A stretch of 9,073 nucleotides of DNA from DASZCR01 sp035942915. GTDB lineage: Bacteria; Acidobacteriota; Blastocatellia; Pyrinomonadales; Pyrinomonadaceae. The DNA is taken from assembly GCA_035942915.1 (NCBI GenBank), contig DASZCR010000320.1:1-9073 (forward strand). The letters are read 5' to 3'. The notes under the pieces are model-generated. The model saw only the letters and a list, made by a program, of their open reading frames with translations. It was not told the origin of the DNA and did no database searches. How positions within the stretch are numbered: the first letter of the stretch is position 1; every line of letters begins with the position of its first letter. Both the position numbers and the translations under genes were made by a program. Positions 1 through 6,663 of the stretch are shown in pieces.

Positions 1-92
1 TGCGGGGCGTCTTCGGTCATCAGGGTGAGATAGGGCGCGACCAACGCCCACTCCTCATCAGTTACATCACTGGGGTAAGCTCTGTCCGGCAT
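1..92 (-). CDS. IS5-family transposase, N-terminal fragment (cut by window edge)
   Basis: Reading leftward from an ATG at 92-90 gives 30 uninterrupted residues that run off the window. They begin MPDRAYPSDVTDEEW and continue with a segment ALVAPYLTL. This is the characteristic N-terminus of IS4/IS5-type transposases with a DUF4096-like leading domain (established family knowledge). The DDE catalytic residues would lie off the window, so activity cannot be judged. The ATG is preceded by about 40 bp that look like an IS end, which fits the first codon of a transposase close to the element's terminus. The gene runs in the same direction as the zinc-ribbon gene to its right, so it could receive read-through transcription from it. 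I am confident of the family but not of the subgroup. Confidence 0.85.
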   Translation of the reverse strand, partial: MPDRAYPSDVTDEEWALVAPYLTLMTEDAP

Positions 93-132
93 GCGCCAGA
101 ACTTACCACAGTCAAAAGTTCATAACAGGCTC
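1..132 (-). mobile_element. End of an IS5-family insertion sequence
   Basis: The transposase fragment is followed to the right by non-coding sequence that, read on the minus strand, starts GAGCCTGTTATGAAC and continues with ACTTTTGACTGTGG. This resembles the terminal inverted repeats of IS5-family elements, many of which begin GAGCCTG or similar. The likely outer boundary is position 131 or 132, next to CTAG at 132-135. CTAG matches the YTAR target of the IS5 group; a TA or TNA target, as in other subgroups, would also fit here. The matching opposite end lies off the window, so the duplication cannot be confirmed. Confidence 0.65.
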
Positions 133-1370
133 TAGGAGATGGGCATCTTGAAGACCGAATCGTCAATCTGGCCGTTGAGCCTGTGTTCGTCGAGTTTGTA
201 GGTGATGACGAGGTCGAGGACTTTGTAGACGACGTTGAAGGGCAGTTTGACGCCGCCGACATCGCGATAATCTTCGAGGTAACATTCGACGGCGAGCGTC
301 TTGCCCGCTTCAACGGCCTCGAAGTCGTGGCGCATAAGCAGCCCCGTCACGGCGTCGAAGTAGAAGGTCTCAAACCTGTTCTCTTTGCTCAGGCCGCGCA
401 CGACGTAAGAGTCGCGCGCCGCGTCGGACTTGCCGCGCGAGACATCACGCCCGACCTTCTCCTGCCCCGTCAGCACGAGCGACGAATAGAAATCCTTCGG
501 TCGCGCGAGCTTCATCAAGACGCTGAACTGTTTGACGAGTTCGAGGTCTGCCCCGTAGCTTTCCCGCAGAGTGTTCGTCGGCTGCGGTGCTGGCTCTGTG
601 CGCGTCGGCGCTCGCGAGCGCACGACGCTCTCCCAACCCAGCGTGCCATCGAAGCCGTAGCGCGCCCACTGCTTGTTCCTGATGTCGGCCTGTTCCGTTA
701 TCTCCATCACGGCTTCGGCCTTGTCCGGCGCTTTGGTCTGGAAGACGACCTTGCCGGACGACGAGACGTAATCGTAATGAGGCGTCTTCGCGCGGTTGAC
801 GATGGAGATGTCGCCGCTCGCGCGCTGGCTGTTGATGGAGACGAAAGCGTGCCCGCCGCTCGCCTTCGTGTGCTGTTCTAAAATCTCCTCGACCGTCGGC
901 TGGCTGCGAAACAGACTCCAGAACCAGAGTTTCTCCGGTTGCTTCGGTCGCGGCTGCTCGTAGCCTTCCGGCATCAGCATCCCGTATTGGGCGGCGAGTT
1001 GGGCTTCGGCCGCAGCGCGTGCGGCGTAGAAGCGCCACGTCCCGAAGAGCACCGAGAGCAGCACAAGGATGAGCACGGCGGCGACGCCCTTCGAGATGCC
1101 TTTGGCGACGAGCGTGAGCGTCGTCAGGTGGCCGCAGTTCGGGCACGACTCGGCCGAGCGTGAGTGGACGAAATAGCAGGCCGGGCATTGCTTTAGATTG
1201 TCGAACGATGACGACGCCGTGTGCGCCTGTGGCGCGGGCGTGACGCTGCCTGCGACGTGCTGCTGCTGCTCTCTCCGGTCGGATGAGCCGAGCGGGGCTT
1301 CGCAGCGCCGACAACGCTCGTTGGCGCTCGACCCGACCAGCCCGCAGCGGGGGCATTTAACGCTTTTCAT
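132..1370 (-). CDS. Double zinc-ribbon, single-pass membrane protein with LolA-like C-terminal domain
   Basis: The product has 412 residues. Two four-cysteine zinc ribbons with identical spacing (CxxC-x10-CxxC) lie at C6/C9/C20/C23 and C62/C65/C76/C79, joined by a Ser/Gln/Ala-rich linker. A single hydrophobic helix follows at about residues 96-113 (core LILVLLSVLFGTW). The rest, about 157-410, looks like a LolA/outer-membrane-lipoprotein-sorting type beta fold: it opens EEILEQHTKASGG and closes LEDYRDVGGVKLPFNVVY, then DDSVFKMP. Such domains carry hydrophobic cargo, but this one's ligand is unknown. The predicted topology puts the ribbons in the cytoplasm and the LolA-like domain outside. The ATG is supported because the first ribbon begins at residue 6; the ribosome site is weak. 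The TAG stop sits exactly at an IS5-family junction. Domain calls are good; function is inference. Confidence 0.8.
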   Translation of the reverse strand: MKSVKCPRCGLVGSSANERCRRCEAPLGSSDRREQQQHVAGSVTPAPQAHTASSSFDNLKQCPACYFVHSRSAESCPNCGHLTTLTLVAKGISKGVAAVLILVLLSVLFGTWRFYAARAAAEAQLAAQYGMLMPEGYEQPRPKQPEKLWFWSLFRSQPTVEEILEQHTKASGGHAFVSINSQRASGDISIVNRAKTPHYDYVSSSGKVVFQTKAPDKAEAVMEITEQADIRNKQWARYGFDGTLGWESVVRSRAPTRTEPAPQPTNTLRESYGADLELVKQFSVLMKLARPKDFYSSLVLTGQEKVGRDVSRGKSDAARDSYVVRGLSKENRFETFYFDAVTGLLMRHDFEAVEAGKTLAVECYLEDYRDVGGVKLPFNVVYKVLDLVITYKLDEHRLNGQIDDSVFKMPIS

Positions 1371-1391
1371 GACGATTTCAGCTTTCGGTAA

Positions 1392-1422
1392 ATTAAAGTG
1401 AGGCGCGAAGTGGGTTTGTCAG
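1392..1422 (-). promoter_or_regulatory. Possible sigma-70 promoter of the zinc-ribbon gene
   Basis: On the minus strand CTGACA (1422-1417) is followed after 19 bp by TTTAAT (1397-1392), each one mismatch from consensus. The spacer is longer than the preferred 17 bp, and the implied leader is only about 15 nt, so this is a weak candidate. The rest of the 225-bp divergent region (1371-1595) shows nothing else clear for this gene. Confidence 0.25.
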
Positions 1423-1530
1423 GACGGGGCAGCGGCGGCGTCTCTGTCGGTGTCTGAGTGTGCGCCGGGACGTGGACGAACGGCGGATGGCCGCCGTCAA
1501 TTAATCTACTATCTGCGTGCGAGGGCGCGC

Positions 1531-1559
1531 AAGCTTTTTGTGCTGCGGGGTGTTAAAAT
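1531..1559 (+). promoter_or_regulatory. Possible lipA promoter
   Basis: TAAAAT at 1554-1559 is a plausible -10 box about 37 bp ahead of the lipA start. The sequence 17 bp upstream (AAGCTT at 1531-1536) is a poor -35, and TTGTGC at 1538 is too close. The AT-rich island in a GC-rich intergenic region is the main support. Confidence 0.25.
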
Positions 1560-1581
1560 CAGAGCATCGTTTTAAATCAAC

Positions 1582-1598
1582 AGGAGTCAGCAATTTTG
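1582..1598 (+). promoter_or_regulatory. Ribosome binding site that fixes the TTG start of lipA
   Basis: AGGAG at 1582-1586 lies 9 nt before TTG at 1596-1598. The first in-frame ATG falls at residue 70-71, beyond the first iron-sulfur cysteine cluster, so a start there would break the enzyme. The TTG is therefore the only sensible start. Confidence 0.8.
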
Positions 1599-2546
1599 AG
1601 TCGTGAACTGAAGGTTATCAGCAATCCGCCGTCGGCGCGCCCGCCGAGAGGGCCGAAGCCCGACTGGCTGAAAATCAGAATCGGCGACCCGTCGAACCAG
1701 AACCACGTCCTCCAACTCATCGAGGGCTTGAATCTGCACACGGTCTGTCAGGAGGCGCGCTGCCCCAACATCTTCGAGTGCTGGACGGACAGGACGGCCA
1801 CCTTCATGCTCGGCGGCGACACCTGCACGCGCCACTGCGGCTTCTGCGCCGTCAACAAGGGACGCCCCGAAGCACTCGACCCGGAAGAGCCGCGCCACGT
1901 CGCGGAGGCCGTCCGACATCTCCAACTCGCGCACGCCGTGATTACCTCGGTCAACCGCGACGACCTTCCAGACGGCGGCGCAGCCCACTGGGCGGCGACC
2001 ATCCGAGAGGTGCGCGCCATGAATCCGTCCTGCAAAATCGAAGTCCTCATCCCGGACTTCAACGGCGACGAGGACGCGCTCAACACCGTGCTCGACGCGC
2101 AGCCAGACGTGCTCAATCACAACACGGAAACCATCGCGCGACTCTACCGGCGCGTCCGCCCCGACGCCATGTACGAACAGACCTTGACGCTGCTGCGGCG
2201 TGCCGCCGCGCGCCGCGACAGCGAAGGACGCGGCATGTTGACCAAGAGCGGCATCATGGTCGGATTGGGGGAGACGTTTGATGAGGTGGTCGAGTTGATG
2301 AAGGACTTGCGCGAGGTCTCGTGCAACATCATGACCATCGGGCAGTATCTACAGCCGCACGCGCGTCGTCTCCCGGTCGAACGCTACGTGACGCCCGCAG
2401 AGTTTGCGCGCTGGCGCGAAGTCGGACTCTCACTCGGCTTCCGTCACGTCGAATCAAGCCCCCTGACGCGCTCCTCATATCATGCGCGCCAGCAGACGGA
2501 AGGGGCAGACGAGAGGCCGCAAGACGAGCTAGCGGCTGCGCGATAA
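1596..2546 (+). CDS. lipA: Lipoyl synthase (radical SAM)
   Basis: LipA inserts two sulfur atoms into the octanoyl group on lipoyl domains of 2-oxoacid dehydrogenases and the glycine cleavage H protein, using S-adenosylmethionine and two 4Fe-4S clusters, in the cytoplasm. The 316-residue product has both signatures. The auxiliary-cluster motif CxxxxCxxxxxC is at C51, C56 and C62 (CQEARCPNIFEC). The radical SAM CxxxCxxC motif is at C77, C81 and C84 (CTRHCGFC). The C-terminal TRSSYHA (about 291-297) supplies the conserved serine that ligates the auxiliary cluster. Also typical are VITSVNRDDLPDGGA and the MVGLGE segment. Length is normal for the family. It is the only plus-strand gene here; no lipB or dehydrogenase gene adjoins it. 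A hairpin terminator follows directly. Identification is very secure. Confidence 0.98.
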   Translation: MSRELKVISNPPSARPPRGPKPDWLKIRIGDPSNQNHVLQLIEGLNLHTVCQEARCPNIFECWTDRTATFMLGGDTCTRHCGFCAVNKGRPEALDPEEPRHVAEAVRHLQLAHAVITSVNRDDLPDGGAAHWAATIREVRAMNPSCKIEVLIPDFNGDEDALNTVLDAQPDVLNHNTETIARLYRRVRPDAMYEQTLTLLRRAAARRDSEGRGMLTKSGIMVGLGETFDEVVELMKDLREVSCNIMTIGQYLQPHARRLPVERYVTPAEFARWREVGLSLGFRHVESSPLTRSSYHARQQTEGADERPQDELAAAR

Positions 2547-2566
2547 AGTTTCGACATGCCATCACG

Positions 2567-2607
2567 GGAGGGGCTGAAGATAAGAAGTCTTCAGCCCCTC
2601 CGGTTTT
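2567..2607 (+). terminator. Hairpin terminator after lipA
   Basis: GGAGGGGCTGAAGA (2567-2580) and its perfect reverse complement (2588-2601) form a 14-bp stem with a 7-nt loop, followed by GGTTTT. It begins 20 bp after the lipA stop. On the minus strand no T-run follows the stem, so it suits lipA better than the convergent endonuclease gene. The offset of the T-run by two G residues and the very regular stem leave open that it is a dispersed palindromic repeat serving as a terminator. Confidence 0.75.
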
Positions 2608-2615
2608 AACTTTCC

Positions 2616-2647
2616 CTGTCTGCTTCTAGCTCTGTCTGCTTCTAGCT
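2616..2647. repeat. Perfect 16-bp tandem duplication over a stop codon
   Basis: CTGTCTGCTTCTAGCT occurs at 2616-2631 and again, without mismatch or gap, at 2632-2647. The right copy contains the TAG stop of the minus-strand endonuclease gene (2642-2644). The left copy lies just past it. The unit is not a multiple of three, so the second TAG is out of frame with the first. Confidence 0.9.
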
Positions 2648-3757
2648 CGGCGTGTTGAGCAGGACGGTTTCGGGCGTCTTCTCGGCCTTCGCCTTGGCCT
2701 TGATTTTCTTGTCGAGATACTCCTTGCCGAAGTCTATCTTCAGTTCAATCCACATCGGCAGGTGGTCGGACATCTGGAACGTGCGCCAGTCGTTGTAGTA
2801 GCGCGTGCGCTCCTTCTTGTCGCGCGGCGTGCCGTCCTTCTTCTCCGTGTAAGCCTTGCCCATGTCGTCGGCGTAGACCGATTCCTCGTCCGCGCGGTAG
2901 ACGTGTTCGTAGTAGTTGAAGACGCCTGCCTTGCAGAGTTCCAGTTGGTCGCGTATGTCGGGGGCGATGAAGGCGACCTGGTCGTAGTGCTTGCTGCGCG
3001 GCGCGTTGGAGGGGAGTTTCTGAAGCTGCGGCGGGACGACGAAGCCGGCCGAGGTGATGGCCTTCATCGTCTCGTCGGTGGTGTCGAAGATGTTGAAGTC
3101 GCCGAGCAGAATCATGTTCTTCGCCCAGGCGTACTTGCCTTCGGCCTGTTCGGCGAGGAAGTTGGCGAGAACGCGTATCTCCTCGATGCGGTTCGGGTCG
3201 TCGGCGGTCTCCTCGCCGTAGAGGATGTGCGTCGTGCAGATGGTGAACTTGAACCATCCGGCGCGGAAGCCGACGAGGAAGGGCGTACGTGCCAGTTGCT
3301 TGGCCGGTTGCAAGTCCGCGCCCTTCTTCCTGACGGGCGGGACGACGATTTCGCCTGCGAGTCCGCCGAAGCTCAACTTGCGCGAGTCGTAGACGAAGGC
3401 CATCCGCTCGCGGTTGCCCTGCGTGCCCTCGGTCACGTCCGTCAGCAGCACTTTCCACCAGCCGCCGAGATAACGCATCAGCTTGTTGAGAGCCGTCAGG
3501 TCGTCGCGCACTTCCTGCACGGCGACGAGGTCGAATTGGTTGATAATCTCGGCGATGTAGAAGATAGGCTCTTTGCCGCGCGCGCCGTACTTGGTCGAGT
3601 CGAACTCGCGTATGTTCCACGTCGCCAGCAAGAGCGTCTCCTCGATGTTGCGCTTCGGGAAGTCTTCCTTGACGAACGCCTCTTTGAGACGCAGTAACCC
3701 TTTGGCGATTCGCTTCTCGCTCTCCTTGCTCCCGTCGATAGAGTAGTAGATGGGCAT
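2642..3757 (-). CDS. Endonuclease/exonuclease/phosphatase (EEP) superfamily protein
   Basis: The 371-residue product carries the EEP metal and catalytic signature in order: WNIR with N48, VQEVRD with E82, RERMAFVYDS at about 116-125, TTH with H177, GDFN with D220 and N222, HYDQVAF with D259, and SDHLPMW with the D331/H332 pair. This is the DNase I-like/Mg-dependent phosphodiesterase fold, which cuts phosphodiester bonds in nucleic acids or phospholipid-type substrates; the substrate cannot be read from sequence. No signal peptide is seen: the N-terminus MPIYYSIDGSKESEKRIAKG is charged, so it is probably cytoplasmic. A Lys/Ala-rich tail (about 345-362) follows the last catalytic motif. The start is supported by AAAGGAA at 3771-3765, 7 nt ahead of the ATG. 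It is convergent with lipA and has a good promoter of its own. The stop lies inside a tandem duplication. Confidence 0.88.
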   Translation of the reverse strand: MPIYYSIDGSKESEKRIAKGLLRLKEAFVKEDFPKRNIEETLLLATWNIREFDSTKYGARGKEPIFYIAEIINQFDLVAVQEVRDDLTALNKLMRYLGGWWKVLLTDVTEGTQGNRERMAFVYDSRKLSFGGLAGEIVVPPVRKKGADLQPAKQLARTPFLVGFRAGWFKFTICTTHILYGEETADDPNRIEEIRVLANFLAEQAEGKYAWAKNMILLGDFNIFDTTDETMKAITSAGFVVPPQLQKLPSNAPRSKHYDQVAFIAPDIRDQLELCKAGVFNYYEHVYRADEESVYADDMGKAYTEKKDGTPRDKKERTRYYNDWRTFQMSDHLPMWIELKIDFGKEYLDKKIKAKAKAEKTPETVLLNTPS

Positions 3758-3802
3758 GAGCGGATTCCTTTCGGCGTGACAGAGGCTACGGAATGCGCGT
3801 GC

Positions 3803-3831
3803 AAAATATGTCCGCGGCGCGCGGATGTCAA
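3803..3831 (-). promoter_or_regulatory. Sigma-70-type promoter of the endonuclease gene
   Basis: On the minus strand a consensus -35 TTGACA (3831-3826) is followed after exactly 17 bp by TATTTT (3808-3803). Transcription would start near 3796, giving a leader of about 38 nt with the AAAGGAA ribosome site. This is the best promoter match in the window and indicates that the gene can be transcribed independently of the NTF2-like gene upstream. Confidence 0.65.
3811..3825. promoter_or_regulatory. Palindrome in the promoter spacer, candidate operator
   Basis: TCCGCG (3811-3816), a GCG centre and CGCGGA (3820-3825) form a 15-bp inverted repeat that fills nearly all of the spacer between the -35 and -10 boxes. 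A dimeric repressor bound here would block RNA polymerase. No regulator is identified; short GC palindromes also arise by chance in GC-rich DNA. Confidence 0.35.
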
Positions 3832-3863
3832 TAGACTTGGCGTGCCGGGGCGGGCGGCCGCCT

Positions 3864-4328
3864 TCAGCGCGGGAGATATTCGGCCGGGATGGGATTGTCG
3901 GGGCGCTCGAAGTCCCAGAAGATGGTGACGACGTGGTAGCGCGTGCCGTCGTGGAAGAGTTGGATGCTGTTGACGCCGCGCGCGAAGGGTTGCGGGTCAG
4001 ATGCGGAGCGGAGCGACTCGTAGGTGCTCAAGACGTGCGTGATGCGGCCGAAGGTGTCTGTGCGCGGGCGCGCAATCTCGCGCTCGAAGAAGCCCGCGAT
4101 TTTGAAGTTCTCGGAGGCGATGCGGAAGAACTCGTCAACGTCGAGGACTTGAGCCGCAACGCTGCCGTCGGGTGCAGGGCGGACGGGAATCAGGCGCGCG
4201 CCCTCTGCGAAGAGCGTGCGAAAGCGCGTCAGGTCGCGTTTGAGTTCGGCCGGGCCGGAGATGGAATCGTAGAGCGCCGTGATGATGCCGTCGATTGTCG
4301 TCAGGTCGTCCGCCGTCGGTGTTGACAT
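3864..4328 (-). CDS. NTF2/SnoaL-like fold protein (DUF4440-like)
   Basis: This 154-residue protein has the pattern of a small NTF2-like alpha+beta cone. An N-terminal helix pair (TIDGIITALYDSISG, then a Lys/Arg-rich helix leading to RTLFAEGARLI) precedes the usual beta strands. Near the end are GVNSIQLFHDGTRYHVVTIFW and a closing DNPIPAEYLP, split here for length. The family includes polyketide cyclases, isomerases and many uncharacterised dimeric ligand-binding proteins, so no reaction can be named. No signal peptide or membrane segment is seen, so it is probably cytoplasmic. The ATG is preceded by a purine stretch with GGCAGG. It lies 45 bp downstream of the STT3-like gene with no clear promoter between, so co-transcription is likely. 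The endonuclease gene follows after 106 bp with its own promoter. Confidence 0.7.
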   Translation of the reverse strand: MSTPTADDLTTIDGIITALYDSISGPAELKRDLTRFRTLFAEGARLIPVRPAPDGSVAAQVLDVDEFFRIASENFKIAGFFEREIARPRTDTFGRITHVLSTYESLRSASDPQPFARGVNSIQLFHDGTRYHVVTIFWDFERPDNPIPAEYLPR

Positions 4329-4373
4329 CGTCTGTGCCTGCCTTTCATGTTGAGAGGGCGCGTCCAGTGCGCG

Positions 4374-6506
4374 TCAGGGTGCATCGTCGCCTTCGTCGTT
4401 GGCGTTCGCCTCGACGGGTGCAGCGTTGTCGGGTGCCGCGTCGTCGGTTGTAGCATCGTCCTGAGCGTCGGCGTCCGGCTGCTCATCTTCTTCGGGGATG
4501 GGCGCGCCCTGCGTCTCGCGCATACGGAAAATCATGCAATCGCTATCGACACGGAACACTTCTTCGAGGGCGTGGACGTGCTCCTCTGTGAAGTCGCGCG
4601 CGGTGGCCGAGACGGCCGAACGCCCGTCGTCGAGGATAATCCAGTTGAGATTCTCTGAGGGCGCGTGCTCGCGGATGGCGGCGAAGTCTGCTTCGGAGAG
4701 AGGGCGTCCGTCCTTGCGCGAAAAGACGTTGATGTAGATGGGGTCGAACCATCCGCTGTCGAGCGCGTTGTTGATGAAGTTGTTGTGCTCGCGGTCTGTG
4801 AAGACGTAGCGCGCGCAACGCCGGTTCGCGCCTTCGCCGTAACAGAAGTTGTCGCGGATGAGCGGGCCGAGATTCTTAATCTCGGCTTCGGTCATGCCGT
4901 CGCCGGAGCCGATTTTGCCGTAGAGGTCGGCGAGCCGCTTGTCGCGGTCGAGCAGGTAGGTCGGGTCGAGGCCGGAGACGACGGGGCGCTCGGAGTCGTA
5001 GAAGAACATCTTCGGGAAGTCGTCCCAGTCGGTGTTGAAAATCAAATCGCCGCGCGGGACATTGCGGCGAATCCACTCCATGCCGCCGCGATAGTGTTCA
5101 GGCCCGGCCATCGTCTCGATGTCTTTGGCCGTGACGCGGATGTTGCCGACGAGCAGGACGCAGATGACGGCCGCCGCGATGGCGGCCATGCCGTATTCCC
5201 AGAACCGCTCGCGTCGGCGGCGCGCCGCCGTCTCAGGGCGCTCGTGCGTGTCGAGAAAGGGTTGCAGTTCGTCGAGCAAGTCCGAAGGCAGACGCCCGAT
5301 GTGGCGGCGCGCGCCCTCGAAGAGGGGTTGCAGGGCGAAGGCCGCAAAGAGGATGGCGAAGGGCGGCCAGTATTCGGAGAAGCGACGCCAGCGCGCATTG
5401 ACGATGAGCAGGAAGGTCGAGAAGAGGAGAAAGAAGAGGGCGCGCTGCGAGCCGCGACGCTCTGAACCGTTGAAGGCGACGTAGCCGAAGACCTGCGCGA
5501 CGAAGGCGAGCAGGCAGTTGCCGAGAAAGACCCAACTCTCATACGGATACCACTCGTTGCCGACGCGCGTCGTGAAGTCCTTCGGCGTGACCTTGATGAC
5601 GATGTGCTCGTAGACGAGTTGCAGGTTGTGCGGGAAGTATGGGTTGATGACGTAGCCGAGCACCGTGCCGAGAATGACGAAGCCGAGTCCGGCGGCCGCC
5701 CACCACAGCGTCGAGGATTTCAGCAGCGCGCGAAAGCCGCCGCCCGCACTCTCGCCTCCGAGTCGTTCGCCCGCAGGCGCGCTCGCCCCCTCGAAGCTCT
5801 CGCTCCACAGCACGACGAAGAACCACATGCCAGCCGCCGCCCAGAGCAGAAAGACCATGTCGTAAGTGAGCGCGAAGATGAACGAGAGCGGCAGCAGCCA
5901 GACGTACTTGCGCTGGAACAGCAGGTGGATGCCGACCACGAGCAGGACGATGGAGACGCTCATCGCCTTGCCCATGTTCATGCGATAGAGAAACGGCGTC
6001 GCGCAGGCGAGCAGCGCGAGCAGCCAGATGAGCGGATAGCGCAGGCGATAACGGACGACCATCCAGTAGCAGGAGAAGACCGCCAGCGAGGCGAAGAGCC
6101 ACGTGCCGATTTTCGCGCCCATGCGGAAGTCGGAAAACCACGTGAAGGGTATCTGGAAGATGTGAAAGAGCAGGTGGTGGTCAACGTAGTCGCGCGGGTT
6201 GAGAGTCGTCAGCGGCAGCGCCTCAAAGGGCGGCGGAAACTGTCCTGCGCGCATCCCGTCCCAGAGCATCCGACTCCACTTGAAATGATAGTAGGCGTCG
6301 AAGTCGCCGCAGCAGATTGACTGCGTCGAAAACTGCATCCACCAGAAGGCCGACCCGATGGCGAGCGCGCCGACGAGCAGATAGATGATGCGTTCGCGCA
6401 CGCCCGTCCGTGCGCGCACACGCGCGACGCGTTCGGCCGTCGCCGGTTCTGCGCTCAAGCCTTCGGCGCGCTCTTCGGTCGGCGCGTTGCCACTGACGTT
6501 CTCCAT
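4374..6506 (-). CDS. STT3-like GT-C membrane glycosyltransferase (probable)
   Basis: The 710-residue product starts with a short cytoplasmic arm. A first membrane helix follows at about 39-58, then an outside loop with GDFDAYYHFKW (D68, D70, H74) and, further on, VDHHLLFHIF (D109, H110, H111). About ten more hydrophobic helices run to residue 395, with another at 439-455, and a soluble C-terminal domain follows. A D-x-D/YYH motif in the first outer loop, a DHH downstream and a WD motif in the soluble domain (NTDWDDFPKMFFYDSE, 491-506) parallel STT3/AglB/PglB oligosaccharyltransferases. These transfer glycans from a lipid carrier to protein. The analogy is by motif layout only; another GT-C family or a polymer-exporting membrane protein is possible. 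Residues 671-710 are a low-complexity Asp/Glu/Ala tail. I chose ATG 6506. A longer reading frame reaches 6806, but its first 100 residues are Arg/Ser/Thr-rich shadow overlapping the kinase gene. No good ribosome site precedes 6506. Confidence 0.6.
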   Translation of the reverse strand: MENVSGNAPTEERAEGLSAEPATAERVARVRARTGVRERIIYLLVGALAIGSAFWWMQFSTQSICCGDFDAYYHFKWSRMLWDGMRAGQFPPPFEALPLTTLNPRDYVDHHLLFHIFQIPFTWFSDFRMGAKIGTWLFASLAVFSCYWMVVRYRLRYPLIWLLALLACATPFLYRMNMGKAMSVSIVLLVVGIHLLFQRKYVWLLPLSFIFALTYDMVFLLWAAAGMWFFVVLWSESFEGASAPAGERLGGESAGGGFRALLKSSTLWWAAAGLGFVILGTVLGYVINPYFPHNLQLVYEHIVIKVTPKDFTTRVGNEWYPYESWVFLGNCLLAFVAQVFGYVAFNGSERRGSQRALFFLLFSTFLLIVNARWRRFSEYWPPFAILFAAFALQPLFEGARRHIGRLPSDLLDELQPFLDTHERPETAARRRRERFWEYGMAAIAAAVICVLLVGNIRVTAKDIETMAGPEHYRGGMEWIRRNVPRGDLIFNTDWDDFPKMFFYDSERPVVSGLDPTYLLDRDKRLADLYGKIGSGDGMTEAEIKNLGPLIRDNFCYGEGANRRCARYVFTDREHNNFINNALDSGWFDPIYINVFSRKDGRPLSEADFAAIREHAPSENLNWIILDDGRSAVSATARDFTEEHVHALEEVFRVDSDCMIFRMRETQGAPIPEEDEQPDADAQDDATTDDAAPDNAAPVEANANDEGDDAP

Positions 6507-6554
6507 AGCGATTCGTTTTTTGTCCTCAACCTTTGAGCCGATGAAATGAACGAC

Positions 6555-6563
6555 AACATAACA
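6555..6563 (-). promoter_or_regulatory. Possible extended -10 promoter of the STT3-like gene
   Basis: On the minus strand TG-T-TATGTT (6563-6555) reads as an extended -10 box about 50 bp before the STT3-like start. The -35 region is poor (TTTCGT or TTCGTC at 18-19 bp). Its place in the 157-bp gap after the kinase gene is reasonable for a separate transcription start. Confidence 0.3.
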
Positions 6564-6637
6564 CGAAGCCGCGAGGCGGACGAAACGTGCAAAACGCGCC
6601 CGCGAGACAGCGCGCCAGCGCATTCGCCGCCGACACA

Positions 6638-6661
6638 GGTCAAGACACCGGCCAAGACGCC
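6638..6661. repeat. Imperfect 12-bp tandem repeat after the kinase gene
   Basis: GGTCAAGACACC (6638-6649) is followed directly by GGCCAAGACGCC (6650-6661), with two mismatches. It sits immediately past the stop codon of the kinase gene. There is no obvious hairpin or T-run, so it is not a convincing terminator, and chance similarity is possible. Confidence 0.4.
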
Positions 6662-6663
6662 TG

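Noticed and set aside
183..881. A 232-codon plus-strand frame opposite the zinc-ribbon gene
   Set aside because: It is antisense to a well-supported coding region and shows no family features.
2762..3697. A 311-codon open frame on the plus strand opposite the endonuclease gene
   Set aside because: Its translation is Val/Asp/Arg-rich with no recognisable motif, and it lies fully antisense to a gene with a complete EEP signature. Long antisense frames are expected in GC-rich genes.
3853..3862. GGCGGCCGCC palindrome next to the NTF2-like stop codon, as a terminator
   Set aside because: It has no loop and no following T-run, so it is a short GC palindrome rather than a terminator hairpin.
4665..5465. 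A 266-codon plus-strand frame opposite the STT3-like gene
   Set aside because: The composition is that of an antisense shadow (Val/Glu/Asp/Arg), without motifs or a ribosome site.
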